In this document: positions 26,690-34,726 of the stretch, piece after piece | Position numbering within the stretch: the stretch's first letter is position 1 | How the letters are laid out: each line of letters opens with the position of its first letter | Assembly (NCBI GenBank): GCA_018239715.1 | Contig: JAFEGW010000007.1 | Location: forward strand, 124,001-188,000 | Direction of reading: 5' to 3' | Length of the DNA stretch: 64,000 nt | Source: Verrucomicrobiota bacterium | Lineage (GTDB): Bacteria; Chlamydiota; Chlamydiia; Chlamydiales; Rhabdochlamydiaceae | The notes under the pieces: model-generated | Databases searched by the model: none | Told to the model about the DNA's origin: nothing | Seen by the model: only the letters and a program-made list of their open reading frames with translations | Made by a program: the position numbers and the translations under genes

Positions 26690-27142
26690 TTAATGGCATG
26701 AGCAGTGAGAGCAGGAAACGGAAGAGAAGATCTCGTTTTTCCTAAAGAAAAAATTGATCTCATTTTTCGCGTTTTCCAGGCTGTCAGAGCCATGGACCGC
26801 ATTTCGGTCGATCGATTCGGCGAAGTCTTTACGGATGGTGCCTGGAGCCGCGTCTTTAGGGTTGGTGGCTCCCATGATCGCACGGTTTTGAGCAACGGCA
26901 TTAGGGCCTTCTAAGACGGTGACTAACACGGGTCCTTGAACCATGAAGTTCACGAGTTCCATATAGAAAGGGCGTGCTGCATGGACAGCGTAAAAAGCTT
27001 TTGCTTGCTCGACGGTCAGGTGGACCATTTTAGCAGCGATAACTTTAAGGCCGGCTTTTTCGAAGCGGGCTAAAATTTCGCCGATATGGTTATCAGCAAC
27101 TGCATCGGGTTTAATAATCGATAATGTCTGTTCAATCTGCAT
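26690..27142 (-). CDS. ndk: Nucleoside diphosphate kinase
   Basis: Transfers the gamma phosphate between nucleoside tri- and diphosphates through a phosphohistidine. 150 aa with N-terminal [22 protein letters not shown], and the active-site stretch [11 protein letters not shown] with the catalytic histidine. The tail after NEINFFF is about 10 residues longer than usual and Cys/His/Ser-rich (SCSHCSCH). AGAGGA precedes the ATG and a TATAAT-like -10 box lies at 27167-27172. Divergent from the GT9 genes. Confidence 0.96.
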   Translation of the reverse strand: MQIEQTLSIIKPDAVADNHIGEILARFEKAGLKVIAAKMVHLTVEQAKAFYAVHAARPFYMELVNFMVQGPVLVTVLEGPNAVAQNRAIMGATNPKDAAPGTIRKDFAESIDRNAVHGSDSLENAKNEINFFFRKNEIFSSVSCSHCSCH

Positions 27143-27237
27143 AAAATCCTCTTTAAAGGTTCATAAATTATATCCTGTTTTTGACTTTCCGTCGAGGAAT
27201 AAGGCGCAATCGCTTATAATGGGGCTAAAAATTTTTT

Positions 27238-28173
27238 ATGAAAAATATCGGTATCATCCGGCGCAATGGACTGGGAGATGTTCTCTGCGTCATGCCGCTG
27301 GTCCATCTTTGTAAAGAGCGGTTCCCCGGCTGCCATGTGACTCTTTTTGTCGATAGAAGGGGAGCGCCCTTGCTTCCTTATTTAGAAGGAATAGATGAGG
27401 CCGTCGTGCTCTCTTCTTCCTCCAACAAATACGGAGTGCTTCTGAAGACGGTATGGTCTCAAAGAAACAAAAAATTTGATCTTTTGATCTCTGCGAAATC
27501 TTCCCCCATGAAACTTCTAAATTTTTTCCTTTACGCTTTAAAGGGGAAAGAACGGATAGCTTATGTCGATGGCAAGTGGCACTCCCGTCTCATCAACCAA
27601 CCTCGTCAATACGACCCCCGGGAAGAAAAACACCAAATGGTCAAGAGCCTCTGTTTATTGGATCCTTCGTGCAGAGAAGTGCCTCGCCATTTACAGCCAC
27701 GTCTCAAAGTCACGCCGGCTTTTCGATTTGATCAGCGCACCGTGCTGGTTTCCGTCACCAATAACCGGCTAGGAAGCACGCTCGATGCCGATAAAACTCA
27801 GCGGCATTTGAACCGTGCAGCGGAGAAAGCCTCTTTTAAAGTGATCATCAATTGTGAGCCTACCGATGTTGCCAGGGCAGAGGTGTTAGCAACAGGCCTG
27901 ACGATGCCCACCGAGGTGATCCCGACACCCTCTTTTCCTGATTTTCTTGGACTGATTGCTTCCGTCGATGTCTGTTTTATTGGAGATGGGGGCATCATGC
28001 ATCTCGCTGCTGCACTGGGTAAGCCTCAAGTGGTACTCTTTGGCGGGACTAAAATTTGGGAATGGGCACCGCTTTCAGAGGAGGCCATTTGCCTCGGTGA
28101 TCCTCACAATGTGAATTTCATTCCGGAAGAAAACATACAGCAAGCTCTCAATAGCCTCTTGGAGAAATTATGA
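27238..28173 (+). CDS. GT9 glycosyltransferase, heptosyltransferase-like
   Basis: 311-aa ADP-heptose-type glycosyltransferase. N-terminal IIRRNGLGDVLCVMPLVHLC and the C-terminal nucleotide-sugar motif GDGGIMHLAAALGKPQVVLFG are the family signatures. The shorter N-terminal half and unusual central region make the acceptor uncertain. A TATAAT box lies at 27215-27220 without a matching -35. Its stop overlaps the ATG of the next GT9 gene (ATGA). Lipopolysaccharide core assembly is the likely role; Chlamydiaceae have a Kdo-only core, so this would be an addition. Confidence 0.85.
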   Translation: MKNIGIIRRNGLGDVLCVMPLVHLCKERFPGCHVTLFVDRRGAPLLPYLEGIDEAVVLSSSSNKYGVLLKTVWSQRNKKFDLLISAKSSPMKLLNFFLYALKGKERIAYVDGKWHSRLINQPRQYDPREEKHQMVKSLCLLDPSCREVPRHLQPRLKVTPAFRFDQRTVLVSVTNNRLGSTLDADKTQRHLNRAAEKASFKVIINCEPTDVARAEVLATGLTMPTEVIPTPSFPDFLGLIASVDVCFIGDGGIMHLAAALGKPQVVLFGGTKIWEWAPLSEEAICLGDPHNVNFIPEENIQQALNSLLEKL

Positions 28174-29276
28174 AATACGGAAACTACCCCGATTTATCGC
28201 ATGTGAAAAAAATCCTCGTGGTCAAGCTGCGGCATCACGGAGATGTGCTGCTTACTTCTCCGGTTCTATCCAATCTGCATGCGGCGCTCTCTCAAGCAGA
28301 AATCGATGTGATGATCTATAAAGATACAATCCCTATGCTGGAAGGGCATCCTGCAGTCCGTAAATTTTGGGGTTATGATCGGGGATGGAAAAAATTGAGC
28401 TTTTTCCAAAAGCATGTCCAGGAATTTTCTCTTTTAAACAAAATCCGCGGGGAAAAATACGACCTCGTGATCAATCTCACCGAAGGAGACCGCGGCGCCA
28501 TCGCAGCGCTCGTTTCCGGAGCTGAAATTAAGGTAGGATTCGATCCGGAGGGAAAAGGGTTTATCGGCAAACGACGTATCTATACTCATCTTGTCAAAAA
28601 CTGCAAAACTCCCCGTCATACGGTGGAGAAAAATCTCGATGCGATCCGGAAAATCGGGATTTTTCCGACACCGGAAGAGAGAGATCTTTTCTTTGCTATT
28701 CCTGAGGAGAGCAAGAAAAAGGTCCGCCAAATTCTCGAAGAGAAGGGAATTAAAGAGTTTTTTCTTTTTCATCCCGTTTCTCGCTGGAAGTTTAAATGCT
28801 GGCCTCCTTCAATGGTGGCTAGGCTCATCGAGGAGCTTTACTCTCGCGGTGAAACCATCGTCATGACATCCAGTCCCGATGTGCAAGAGCTTCAGATGGT
28901 GGACGAGATTTTAAAATTAATTCCTCATGTTCCTGTTCTCAACCTGGGAGGAAAAACTTCTTTGAAAGAGCTGGGCGCTCTCATTGAAATGAGCCGTTGT
29001 CTTGTCTGTGTCGATTCCGTTCCGCTCCACATCTCGAGCGCTCTCAAAAGCCCCGCTGTTGTGCTGTTTGGCCCTTCGTCAGATCTCAATTGGGGACCCT
29101 GGCTCAATCCTCGTGCGCGGGTTGTCGCGCAGCATTTACCCTGTCGGCCTTGCTTGATGGATGGATGCGGCGGAAGCAAAATGAGTGACTGCCTCCACAC
29201 GCTTCCTGTGTCAAAAGTCCTAAAGGCTATTGATGAGGTGGTTTTGGCTCAGGCTTTGCTACCTCAGGTTCTTTGA
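28170..29276 (+). CDS. GT9 glycosyltransferase, WaaQ-like heptosyltransferase
   Basis: 368 aa. N-terminal ILVVKLRHHGDVLLTSPVL and C-terminal CVDSVPLHISSALKSPAVVLFG match the heptosyltransferase III (WaaQ/RfaQ) group, as does the cysteine-containing end CRPCLMDGCGG...DCL. A cytoplasmic enzyme of lipopolysaccharide core assembly. Coupled to the upstream GT9 gene. Its last 50 nt overlap the 3' end of the convergent membrane-protein gene at 29227. Confidence 0.88.
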   Translation: MKYGNYPDLSHVKKILVVKLRHHGDVLLTSPVLSNLHAALSQAEIDVMIYKDTIPMLEGHPAVRKFWGYDRGWKKLSFFQKHVQEFSLLNKIRGEKYDLVINLTEGDRGAIAALVSGAEIKVGFDPEGKGFIGKRRIYTHLVKNCKTPRHTVEKNLDAIRKIGIFPTPEERDLFFAIPEESKKKVRQILEEKGIKEFFLFHPVSRWKFKCWPPSMVARLIEELYSRGETIVMTSSPDVQELQMVDEILKLIPHVPVLNLGGKTSLKELGALIEMSRCLVCVDSVPLHISSALKSPAVVLFGPSSDLNWGPWLNPRARVVAQHLPCRPCLMDGCGGSKMSDCLHTLPVSKVLKAIDEVVLAQALLPQVL

Positions 29277-29808
29277 AAGTCCATTCAGCAAGTTGCGAAG
29301 CAGCACCTTTGATCGGATGATTGAAAAAGTTGAAATTCAAAAAGCCTGTCTCTTCTTTGAATTTTCGATCGCGCACAAGCAGCAAACAGAGCATTGCTGC
29401 ATGGCTGCTTCCAAAACTTTTGAGCATGTCAATAACCCCTTTATAAAGAAACCAGCCAGAGACACCTGTATAGTTGGATTTAGGATCGATCACATTTCCC
29501 ACCAAATAAGTTAAGCAGAAAACCCCGGCTCCGCCGATCTTCCCACCCCATTCAATTCCTGCCTTCCATGTTTTTTGATAGGCCTGAAAAAAAGCGTAAG
29601 CCACTCCTATACGAATGATGACTTTGAGAAGTTTTTCCCAGTTCTCTTGGGCTTCCTTTTTATTGATGGGTTTAGACTTTTCTTGACCTGTCATCAGAAT
29701 ATAAACAGGAACGCAGAAATCTTTGCCCATGTTGTAGAAGGGAGCAGCGAAATCTTTGCCCACAGGCCAGAGTAAATGTTTGAAAGGCTCTATAAAATAG
29801 TTAGTCAT
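29227..29808 (-). CDS. Small membrane protein, family array member 5 (last)
   Basis: 193 aa, not recognised. It begins FIEPFKHLLWPVGKDFAAPFY, comparable with the F(I/L)xPxxxLxxPLY start of its neighbours, but carries an insert with VPVYILMTG. Hydrophobic segments lie at about 70-85 (VIIRIGVAYAFFQAY), 92-110 (GGAGVFCLTYLVGNVI) and 130-150. Tail is charged and proline-rich (KPEPKPPHQ). The most diverged member and last in transcription order; the ATG is 3 nt past the preceding stop. Convergent with the WaaQ-like gene, overlapping its 3' end by 50 nt. Confidence 0.75.
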   Translation of the reverse strand: MTNYFIEPFKHLLWPVGKDFAAPFYNMGKDFCVPVYILMTGQEKSKPINKKEAQENWEKLLKVIIRIGVAYAFFQAYQKTWKAGIEWGGKIGGAGVFCLTYLVGNVIDPKSNYTGVSGWFLYKGVIDMLKSFGSSHAAMLCLLLVRDRKFKEETGFLNFNFFNHPIKGAASQLAEWTFKEPEVAKPEPKPPHQ

Positions 29809-29811
29809 GGA

Positions 29812-30279
29812 TTACCTCGGGGTTGTGAAAAAATAGCCTGCCAAAGTTTTCGATAAATCGGTGATCTTCCGATCGAGTTTATAATCGGATAGAAAAGGTT
29901 TGAACTCAGAAGCAACATATAAACCGCACATGATAGATGCTAATTGAAAGGGGGCTAAATAGAGATCTGCTCTTTTAGCTGCGCGATACGTCATTGAGGC
30001 GGTTGCAGAAAGCAAGGATACATAAGGATGCACGGAGACTGTCGCAACAAGGATGATTGCCCAGGCGCTGAATTGTACGAATAAATGAGTCAAAGATGAA
30101 GGTTCGATAGTCTTATCAATAGCTTTATTTCCCATCACCTGTAAAAAAAACATGGCAGCTGCTAAACCTGTTCTGAAAGCTGCTTGGAAGAATTTGCTCA
30201 TTTCATGACCATCCCGCCTGTTTATAGCGCGATAAAGAGGAACGATCAAATCCGTTGCTGGTTGGACTATAAAAGCCAT
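29812..30279 (-). CDS. Small membrane protein, family array member 4
   Basis: 155 aa, not recognised. Starts FIVQPATDLIVPLYRAINRRDG, then FRTGLAAAMFFLQVMG (helix 1), FSAWAIILVATVSVHPYVSLL (helix 2) and LAPFQLASIMCGLYVASEFK (helix 3), ending with LDRKITDLSKTLAGYFF. It aligns with the gene directly upstream (30280-30756) along its whole length, so both come from one tandem duplication. No signal peptide; hydrophobic helices suggest the inner membrane, or an inclusion or host membrane if secreted. The gene begins immediately after the preceding stop. Confidence 0.82.
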   Translation of the reverse strand: MAFIVQPATDLIVPLYRAINRRDGHEMSKFFQAAFRTGLAAAMFFLQVMGNKAIDKTIEPSSLTHLFVQFSAWAIILVATVSVHPYVSLLSATASMTYRAAKRADLYLAPFQLASIMCGLYVASEFKPFLSDYKLDRKITDLSKTLAGYFFTTPR

Positions 30280-30756
30280 CTAGAGCCTCTTCTTTGTTGT
30301 GAAATAATCAGCTAAATTTTTAGATAAAAGGGTGATCTGCTGATCTAGTTTGTACTCGGATAGGCAATGTTTAACTTTAGATGCAAGATACAAACCGAAC
30401 GCTATCGCCACTATTTGGAGTGGGGCTAAATTGAAATGCTGGCTTTTCGCTGAACGGTAAGAAATGTTGGCAGTCTCAGAAAGTATAGCTACGTAAGGAT
30501 GTACGGATGCTGTGGCAAAAAAGATGATTGTCAAGACAACTAGAGATCCTGATAAATTAGGCATAGATTGGGGTTCTGTAGTCTTCGCAATAACTTTATC
30601 TGCTATCACATGCAGAAAAAACACTGCAGCCGCTAAGCCTGTTCTGAAAGTGGCTTGGAAGAATTTTTCTGTTTCTTCTCGATCTCTCTGGTTTGCAATA
30701 CGGCAAAGAGGAACGATTAAATCTGTGACAGGTTCGATTAAAAAAGACATCGTCAT
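30280..30756 (-). CDS. Small membrane protein, family array member 3
   Basis: 158 aa, sister of 29812-30279: FLIEPVTDLIVPLCRIANQRD, FRTGLAAAVFFLHVIAD, TASVHPYVAIL, LAPLQIVAIAFGLYLASKVK, LDQQITLLSKNLADYF. Three predicted membrane helices separated by short charged loops. The shared residues include FRTGLAAA, VHPYV and the end motif LDxxIxxLSKxLAxYF. An alternative ATG two codons later (MSFLIEP) equals the start of member 2 and may be the true one. Confidence 0.82.
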   Translation of the reverse strand: MTMSFLIEPVTDLIVPLCRIANQRDREETEKFFQATFRTGLAAAVFFLHVIADKVIAKTTEPQSMPNLSGSLVVLTIIFFATASVHPYVAILSETANISYRSAKSQHFNLAPLQIVAIAFGLYLASKVKHCLSEYKLDQQITLLSKNLADYFTTKKRL

Positions 30757-30836
30757 GCCTCAAAGTTATCGAAAATATTAGGAGTTTTGCGGTTTTAAAG
30801 GAACTTTGAAAAGAAGTGTGTAGATGTGAAGGATGT

Positions 30837-31358
30837 CTATTTTTTTGTAGATCCCAAAGAATGGGTATCTGGAGTTGCGGTCATTGCATCGGCTATTTTA
30901 TGATGATAATAATCGGCGACAGAATAAGACAATGATGGATCCTGTTTTTTTGCCTTTTTGAATTCATTTTTATCATAGTATGCGTAATCAAGACCTAGGA
31001 TTCCAGCCAAGATAGCTAGGCTTCCTCCGACTAAATAGATAGTCTCTCGCTGAGGAAAGCCCTGGATAAGCAATTGCGCTCCCCACCACATGCTAAAATA
31101 ACCCTGCGCAATAAAAAAAGCATAGCCATCAAGGCCATACTGGACCATATGAGCACCGATGATTAAAACTAGATAATCCCATTGATAATCATTTTTTTGA
31201 AAAATAGTCCGTGTGGTGAAGAAAAAAGCAGCGGCTGTCATTGTTTTAAAAAGAGTTGGAAGCCATTCCTTAACATCGTCTCGATCATAAGGTTTATGTT
31301 GAAGAACGATGGAAGGAAGGTGAACAATTTCTTTAATGGGATCAATTAAAAAGCTCAT
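30837..31358 (-). CDS. Small membrane protein, family array member 2
   Basis: 173 aa. MSFLIDPIKEIVHLPSIV start, then LFKTMTAAAFFFTTR in place of the FRTGLAAAxFF helix of its neighbours. Further hydrophobic stretches: YLVLIIGAHMVQYGLDGYAFFI, MWWGAQLLIQ and YLVGGSLAILAGILGLDY. It is related to members 3 and 4 mainly over the first 50 residues. A promoter with good spacing lies directly upstream (31389-31417), so it may head the transcript of members 2-5. The 80-nt gap to member 3 holds no clear signal. Confidence 0.75.
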   Translation of the reverse strand: MSFLIDPIKEIVHLPSIVLQHKPYDRDDVKEWLPTLFKTMTAAAFFFTTRTIFQKNDYQWDYLVLIIGAHMVQYGLDGYAFFIAQGYFSMWWGAQLLIQGFPQRETIYLVGGSLAILAGILGLDYAYYDKNEFKKAKKQDPSLSYSVADYYHHKIADAMTATPDTHSLGSTKK

Positions 31359-31388
31359 TCATTAAAACTCATTTAAAATTGGGTCAAT

Positions 31389-31417
31389 ATAATAGAGTTT
31401 ATAAGAAATTAAAGCAA
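31389..31417 (-). promoter_or_regulatory. Promoter upstream of membrane-array member 2
   Basis: On the minus strand TTGCTT (31417-31412) and TATTAT (31394-31389) are spaced by 17 bp, 30 nt before the start codon at 31358. Surroundings are very A/T-rich, typical of a strong promoter in this genome, but also raising the chance of a random match. Confidence 0.5.
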
Positions 31418-31437
31418 TTTTAAAGTGTTTTTTTGCT

Positions 31438-31935
31438 TCAAATTAAACGACGAGAAGGGCTAGAGGCTAGCCTGTTCGCCCACTCCTGATATTTTTTATC
31501 CAGAGGGTGGTCTTTGAGCGCATCTTTAAGAAAATAAGCCACGTAAAGGAAGCCCAGCGCTCGAGCAAAATCTCCTGCATCCTTACGTGTAAGGATCAGC
31601 TGCTGTTTGTAAACGATATCGGTCGTTTTAGTCACGAGCAGAAAGCCCCCGTTGATGGTAGCGTTAAAAAGAGCAGCCGCATAAGGATGAAGGATGTACT
31701 GCGATGCAAGGGCAAGGCTACCGCTGAGGTTATCGTGATGACCGAAGAAGTAGTTGAAAGGGATAATGGCTAAAAAGAGTCCTGCTACGGTGGCGGTCCT
31801 AAAGGCGGCTAATATCCAACGTTCGATATTTTGTTGTTTATTCCCCTGGCCTGTGCAGAGATGATAAAGAGGAGCTGTAAGCTCAATCAGGGGAGAGAAA
31901 GGTGCCATTGCGAAAGAAGCCATCATGGAAGTCAT
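31438..31935 (-). CDS. Small membrane protein, family array member 1
   Basis: 165 aa. After FAMAPFSPLIELTAPLYHL comes AAFRTATVAGLFLAIIPF (helix 1), a segment with SQYILHPYAAALFNATINGGFLLVTKTTDIVY (helix 2) and ALGFLYVAYFLK (helix 3), ending LDKKYQEWANRLA. FRT, HPY and the late LDxxx motif match members 3 and 4, placing it in the same family. AAGGA stands 9 nt before the first ATG. It is the first of the array, 19 nt downstream of lptB, so it could be read through from the lpt genes. Confidence 0.78.
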   Translation of the reverse strand: MTSMMASFAMAPFSPLIELTAPLYHLCTGQGNKQQNIERWILAAFRTATVAGLFLAIIPFNYFFGHHDNLSGSLALASQYILHPYAAALFNATINGGFLLVTKTTDIVYKQQLILTRKDAGDFARALGFLYVAYFLKDALKDHPLDKKYQEWANRLASSPSRRLI

Positions 31936-31954
31936 ACGATATCCTTTTTTGGCT

Positions 31955-32683
31955 TTAAAGTTTGAAGTCTTCGCCGAAATAAGTCAAGCGGGCTTCCCGG
32001 TTTTGGAGGAGCTGCTGGACGGTGCCAGAGATGAGGATCTTGCCTTCGCGGATCAGATAGCTCCGATCGACAATGGAGAAGATCTCTCGGGCGTTATGGT
32101 CGGTGATCAAGATGCTGATACCTTTGTTTTTGAGGTGCCGGATCATCTTTTTGACATCGGCGACGGCAAGGGGATCGATATTGGCAAACGGCTCATCGAG
32201 TAGAAGGAGGGAAGGCTCAGTGACGAGGGCGCGGGTGATTTCTAAGCGTCGCCGCTCTCCGCCGGAAAGGCTGCCGGCTTTTTTCTTGGCAAGTTTTTCA
32301 AGATGGAGCTCATGAAGAAGATTTTTCAGCCGTTCTTTTTTTTCAGAGGAAGAGAGGGGAAGAGTCTCTAAGACGCAGAGGATATTGTCTTCGACGGAAA
32401 GCGAGCGGAAGACAGAAGGCTCTTGGGCGAGATACCCCATGCCGAGCTGGGCCCGTTTGTGGATGGGGAGCGAGGTCGCATCGGATCCTTTGAAAAAAAC
32501 TTGACCATCATCGGGATGGATCAGTCCGATGGCCATATAAAAAGCGGTCGTTTTTCCCGCGCCGTTAGGACCCAAAAGGCCGACGACTTCGCCGGGCTTT
32601 ACATCAAAAGATAGGCCATCAACGACGGTTTTACCGCCGTAGGATTTTTTCAGATTTTCAACTTTAAGGAGCAGGTGGGACAT
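31955..32683 (-). CDS. lptB: Lipopolysaccharide export ATPase LptB
   Basis: 242-aa ABC ATPase that powers LPS extraction from the inner membrane. Walker A GPNGAGKTT (about residue 38-46), signature LSGGERRR, Walker B LLLLDEPFANIDP, and the switch His in ITDHNAREI. The start at 32683 (MSHLLLKVENLKKSYGG) is chosen by homology; a longer frame to 32809 would lie entirely within lptA and reads as nonsense. Overlaps the lptA end by 20 nt. It equals C. trachomatis CT653 in position before the CT654/kdsA genes. Confidence 0.95.
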   Translation of the reverse strand: MSHLLLKVENLKKSYGGKTVVDGLSFDVKPGEVVGLLGPNGAGKTTAFYMAIGLIHPDDGQVFFKGSDATSLPIHKRAQLGMGYLAQEPSVFRSLSVEDNILCVLETLPLSSSEKKERLKNLLHELHLEKLAKKKAGSLSGGERRRLEITRALVTEPSLLLLDEPFANIDPLAVADVKKMIRHLKNKGISILITDHNAREIFSIVDRSYLIREGKILISGTVQQLLQNREARLTYFGEDFKL

Positions 32684-34115
32684 AATTACCAAAAAATTTG
32701 TTAAGTGTCGCTTGTTCTTCAGCAGAGAGGGTGAGCTGCACGTTGCCAAGTCCTTTGACGGTTTGCTTTTTTGTGATTGGATCTTGGGTAATGTGGACTT
32801 CTTGGGCACTGATTCTCATGTTGTCTTCTTCGTTAGCAAAGACAACTTTTTTTCCAGGATCAGCTCCCAGGATAAATGTGCGGGTAGTGGGGCTGTATGA
32901 AAGCCGATCGGCGAGGCCGAACTTAGTGAGCTTGCCGGTGGTCAAAGAAGAGATCTTGATATGGCCTTTTAAAGAGACGGAAACCGGTGTAAAGGCTCCA
33001 TTTTCTTCGGTGTACTCAATATGGGCTTTATCGGCGAGGACCGACATTTCGCCTTCATGGTAGGAGAGTTGTCCATTTTCAGGAACAACCCCATTCACTG
33101 TGGGGCTTTCGACGGTACCGAGATTTTTCTCACGGTCAAAGCTGATGGTGCCGTGAGAGACCAGCTTATGCTGGTTGAGATAAGTGAGGGTAGTGTTGCC
33201 AAAACTTTTGAATCCGATCAGGTTTTTGTCGCGTTGAAAAAGAAAGATTTCTTGATCGGAGACAAGGGTTCCCAAATTAGGTTCTTGTACGGAAGGATTG
33301 CCTTTGAGGACAAGCGTGTTTTTTTCATGATCCCAAAGGAGATTTTCCGCGCTAAACCGGACTTCTCCTTTGGAAGAAAGAGATAAGGAGGGGAGGATCC
33401 CTTGAGGGTTTGTCATGAGAAGTTTGTTATGCACGATGTCCAGGTCAAAATGATCTGCTTCAATGGTATCGGCTTGATGGACGAGTTTGCATTTTTGATT
33501 GCCCTGTGAAGAAAGGTTGCTTTGAAACTCATTGCTGCCCGGATTGACGAGCTCTTTTTTATAAAGGATCGCATCGGTAAAGAGGGTGAAGTCGCTTCCG
33601 TAGATCAGCTCTACGTTGTCGCGGGCTAAGACATTTTGTACATCGTAGCTGGTTTTGGGCTCATCTGATTTTTTTGAAAACTGCAGATCGATAGCTTGGC
33701 TCATCAGTTGGAAGGAGCAAGGTTTTCCTTTTTTTCGCTTCAGGGTATCATTGTAGGTAACCCGGCGCGAAGAAGTTAAAAAGCCTTTGAGCGTGGAAAA
33801 GTCTAAATCGGCTTTTTCACATTTGAGCTCAGCATTTTGATGGAGTTTGAGCAAGACATCTTTCTCCAAATGAATCATAGAGAAGGGAAAATCTTTCCCT
33901 GTTTCTTGTTTTTGCAAGATCGCTTCTTCAGCCTGCATTTTACCTAAGCCGTGATCCAGTAAGACTTGTCCCTTCAAAACCAAGGCGTTCCCATCATAGG
34001 AAGCGTTCGAAGAAGAAATCGTCCCTGCATCTGTCCCTTTGACAGGCAGCTCGGCAGGAGCAGCTGCAAAGAGTGTGTATGAAACTAGGCAAACAACGGC
34101 GGGCAGAAAATTCAT
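32664..34115 (-). CDS. LptA/OstA-like periplasmic LPS-bridge protein
   Basis: 483 aa with a signal peptide (MNFLPAVVCLVSYTLFAAAPA). The mature part is a run of OstA-type beta repeats (for example ASYDGNALVLKGQVLLDHG, LLMTNPQGILP, HKLVSHGTISFDREKN, KTVVFANEEDNMRISAQEVHI). Three times longer than E. coli LptA and without the LptD barrel, so it may be an extended periplasmic bridge. The order lptC-like, this gene, lptB supports an LPS transport role. ATG overlaps the stop of the upstream gene by 4 nt. Confidence 0.78.
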   Translation of the reverse strand: MNFLPAVVCLVSYTLFAAAPAELPVKGTDAGTISSSNASYDGNALVLKGQVLLDHGLGKMQAEEAILQKQETGKDFPFSMIHLEKDVLLKLHQNAELKCEKADLDFSTLKGFLTSSRRVTYNDTLKRKKGKPCSFQLMSQAIDLQFSKKSDEPKTSYDVQNVLARDNVELIYGSDFTLFTDAILYKKELVNPGSNEFQSNLSSQGNQKCKLVHQADTIEADHFDLDIVHNKLLMTNPQGILPSLSLSSKGEVRFSAENLLWDHEKNTLVLKGNPSVQEPNLGTLVSDQEIFLFQRDKNLIGFKSFGNTTLTYLNQHKLVSHGTISFDREKNLGTVESPTVNGVVPENGQLSYHEGEMSVLADKAHIEYTEENGAFTPVSVSLKGHIKISSLTTGKLTKFGLADRLSYSPTTRTFILGADPGKKVVFANEEDNMRISAQEVHITQDPITKKQTVKGLGNVQLTLSAEEQATLNKFFGNYVPPAP

Positions 34116-34726
34116 GGTTTTTTCTCCTCTTGTTGTGACAAAAGCGTAGCTTTAAAGCGCTGGGCTTGGAACTGGGTCGTTTTCCCCGCGACGGAAAACG
34201 AAACGTCCTGGGCAATTCCACGAAGAAAAGCTGTCTTAGGATCGACGGAGCCGGGAAGGGCGGTGCCGGGGACGCGGAACAGCGAAAGCGCGACAGAGTT
34301 GGCGGCAAATCTTTGGGTCGAGTATTGGTAGATCCCCTGATCGGCTTCGAAAAATCTCATTTGCTGCATCGGAACATTTCCTTGGGCATAGAGCTTATCT
34401 TGCATCCAGCACTGGATTTGCTGTAAATTTTCGATAATATCGACTTTGTCATCGATTGGCAACAATGTCAATACAGAACTTTTACTGTCAATCCTGTAAT
34501 GCAGGCGAGATTTGTCTTGCTGGGAAAGCCAAAGGTCTTTACGCACGCTGCTGCGGCTTTGATGGGCCTGCTGATTTTGACTAGCTTTTGCAATGGCCTT
34601 ACCGGCTTTAGCAAGCGCTTTATACTGCAACCGGTCGGCCGCAGACAGATAGGTGAGCTTATAGAGCCAACCTAAAGAGAGCACTGCCATGAAGAAACTG
34701 GTGATCAAGATCGCTCGTTTAAACAT
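34112..34726 (-). CDS. Membrane-anchored LptC-like protein (CT654 position)
   Basis: 204 aa. One N-terminal membrane helix (about 4-22, ILITSFFMAVLSLGWLYKL) without a lipobox, then a soluble domain with strand-rich pattern (MQQMRFFEADQGIYQYSTQRF, DVSFSVAGKTTQFQAQRFKA). LptC proteins have exactly this layout and sit next to LptA and LptB, so LptC is the likely identity, by context rather than residues. It overlaps kdsA by 8 nt and the LptA-like gene by 4 nt. Confidence 0.65.
   Translation of the reverse strand: MFKRAILITSFFMAVLSLGWLYKLTYLSAADRLQYKALAKAGKAIAKASQNQQAHQSRSSVRKDLWLSQQDKSRLHYRIDSKSSVLTLLPIDDKVDIIENLQQIQCWMQDKLYAQGNVPMQQMRFFEADQGIYQYSTQRFAANSVALSLFRVPGTALPGSVDPKTAFLRGIAQDVSFSVAGKTTQFQAQRFKATLLSQQEEKKP

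Noticed and set aside
32684-32809. 42-residue N-terminal extension of LptB
   Set aside because: Inside lptA coding sequence, Lys/Ser-rich and absent from the LptB family; start placed at 32683.
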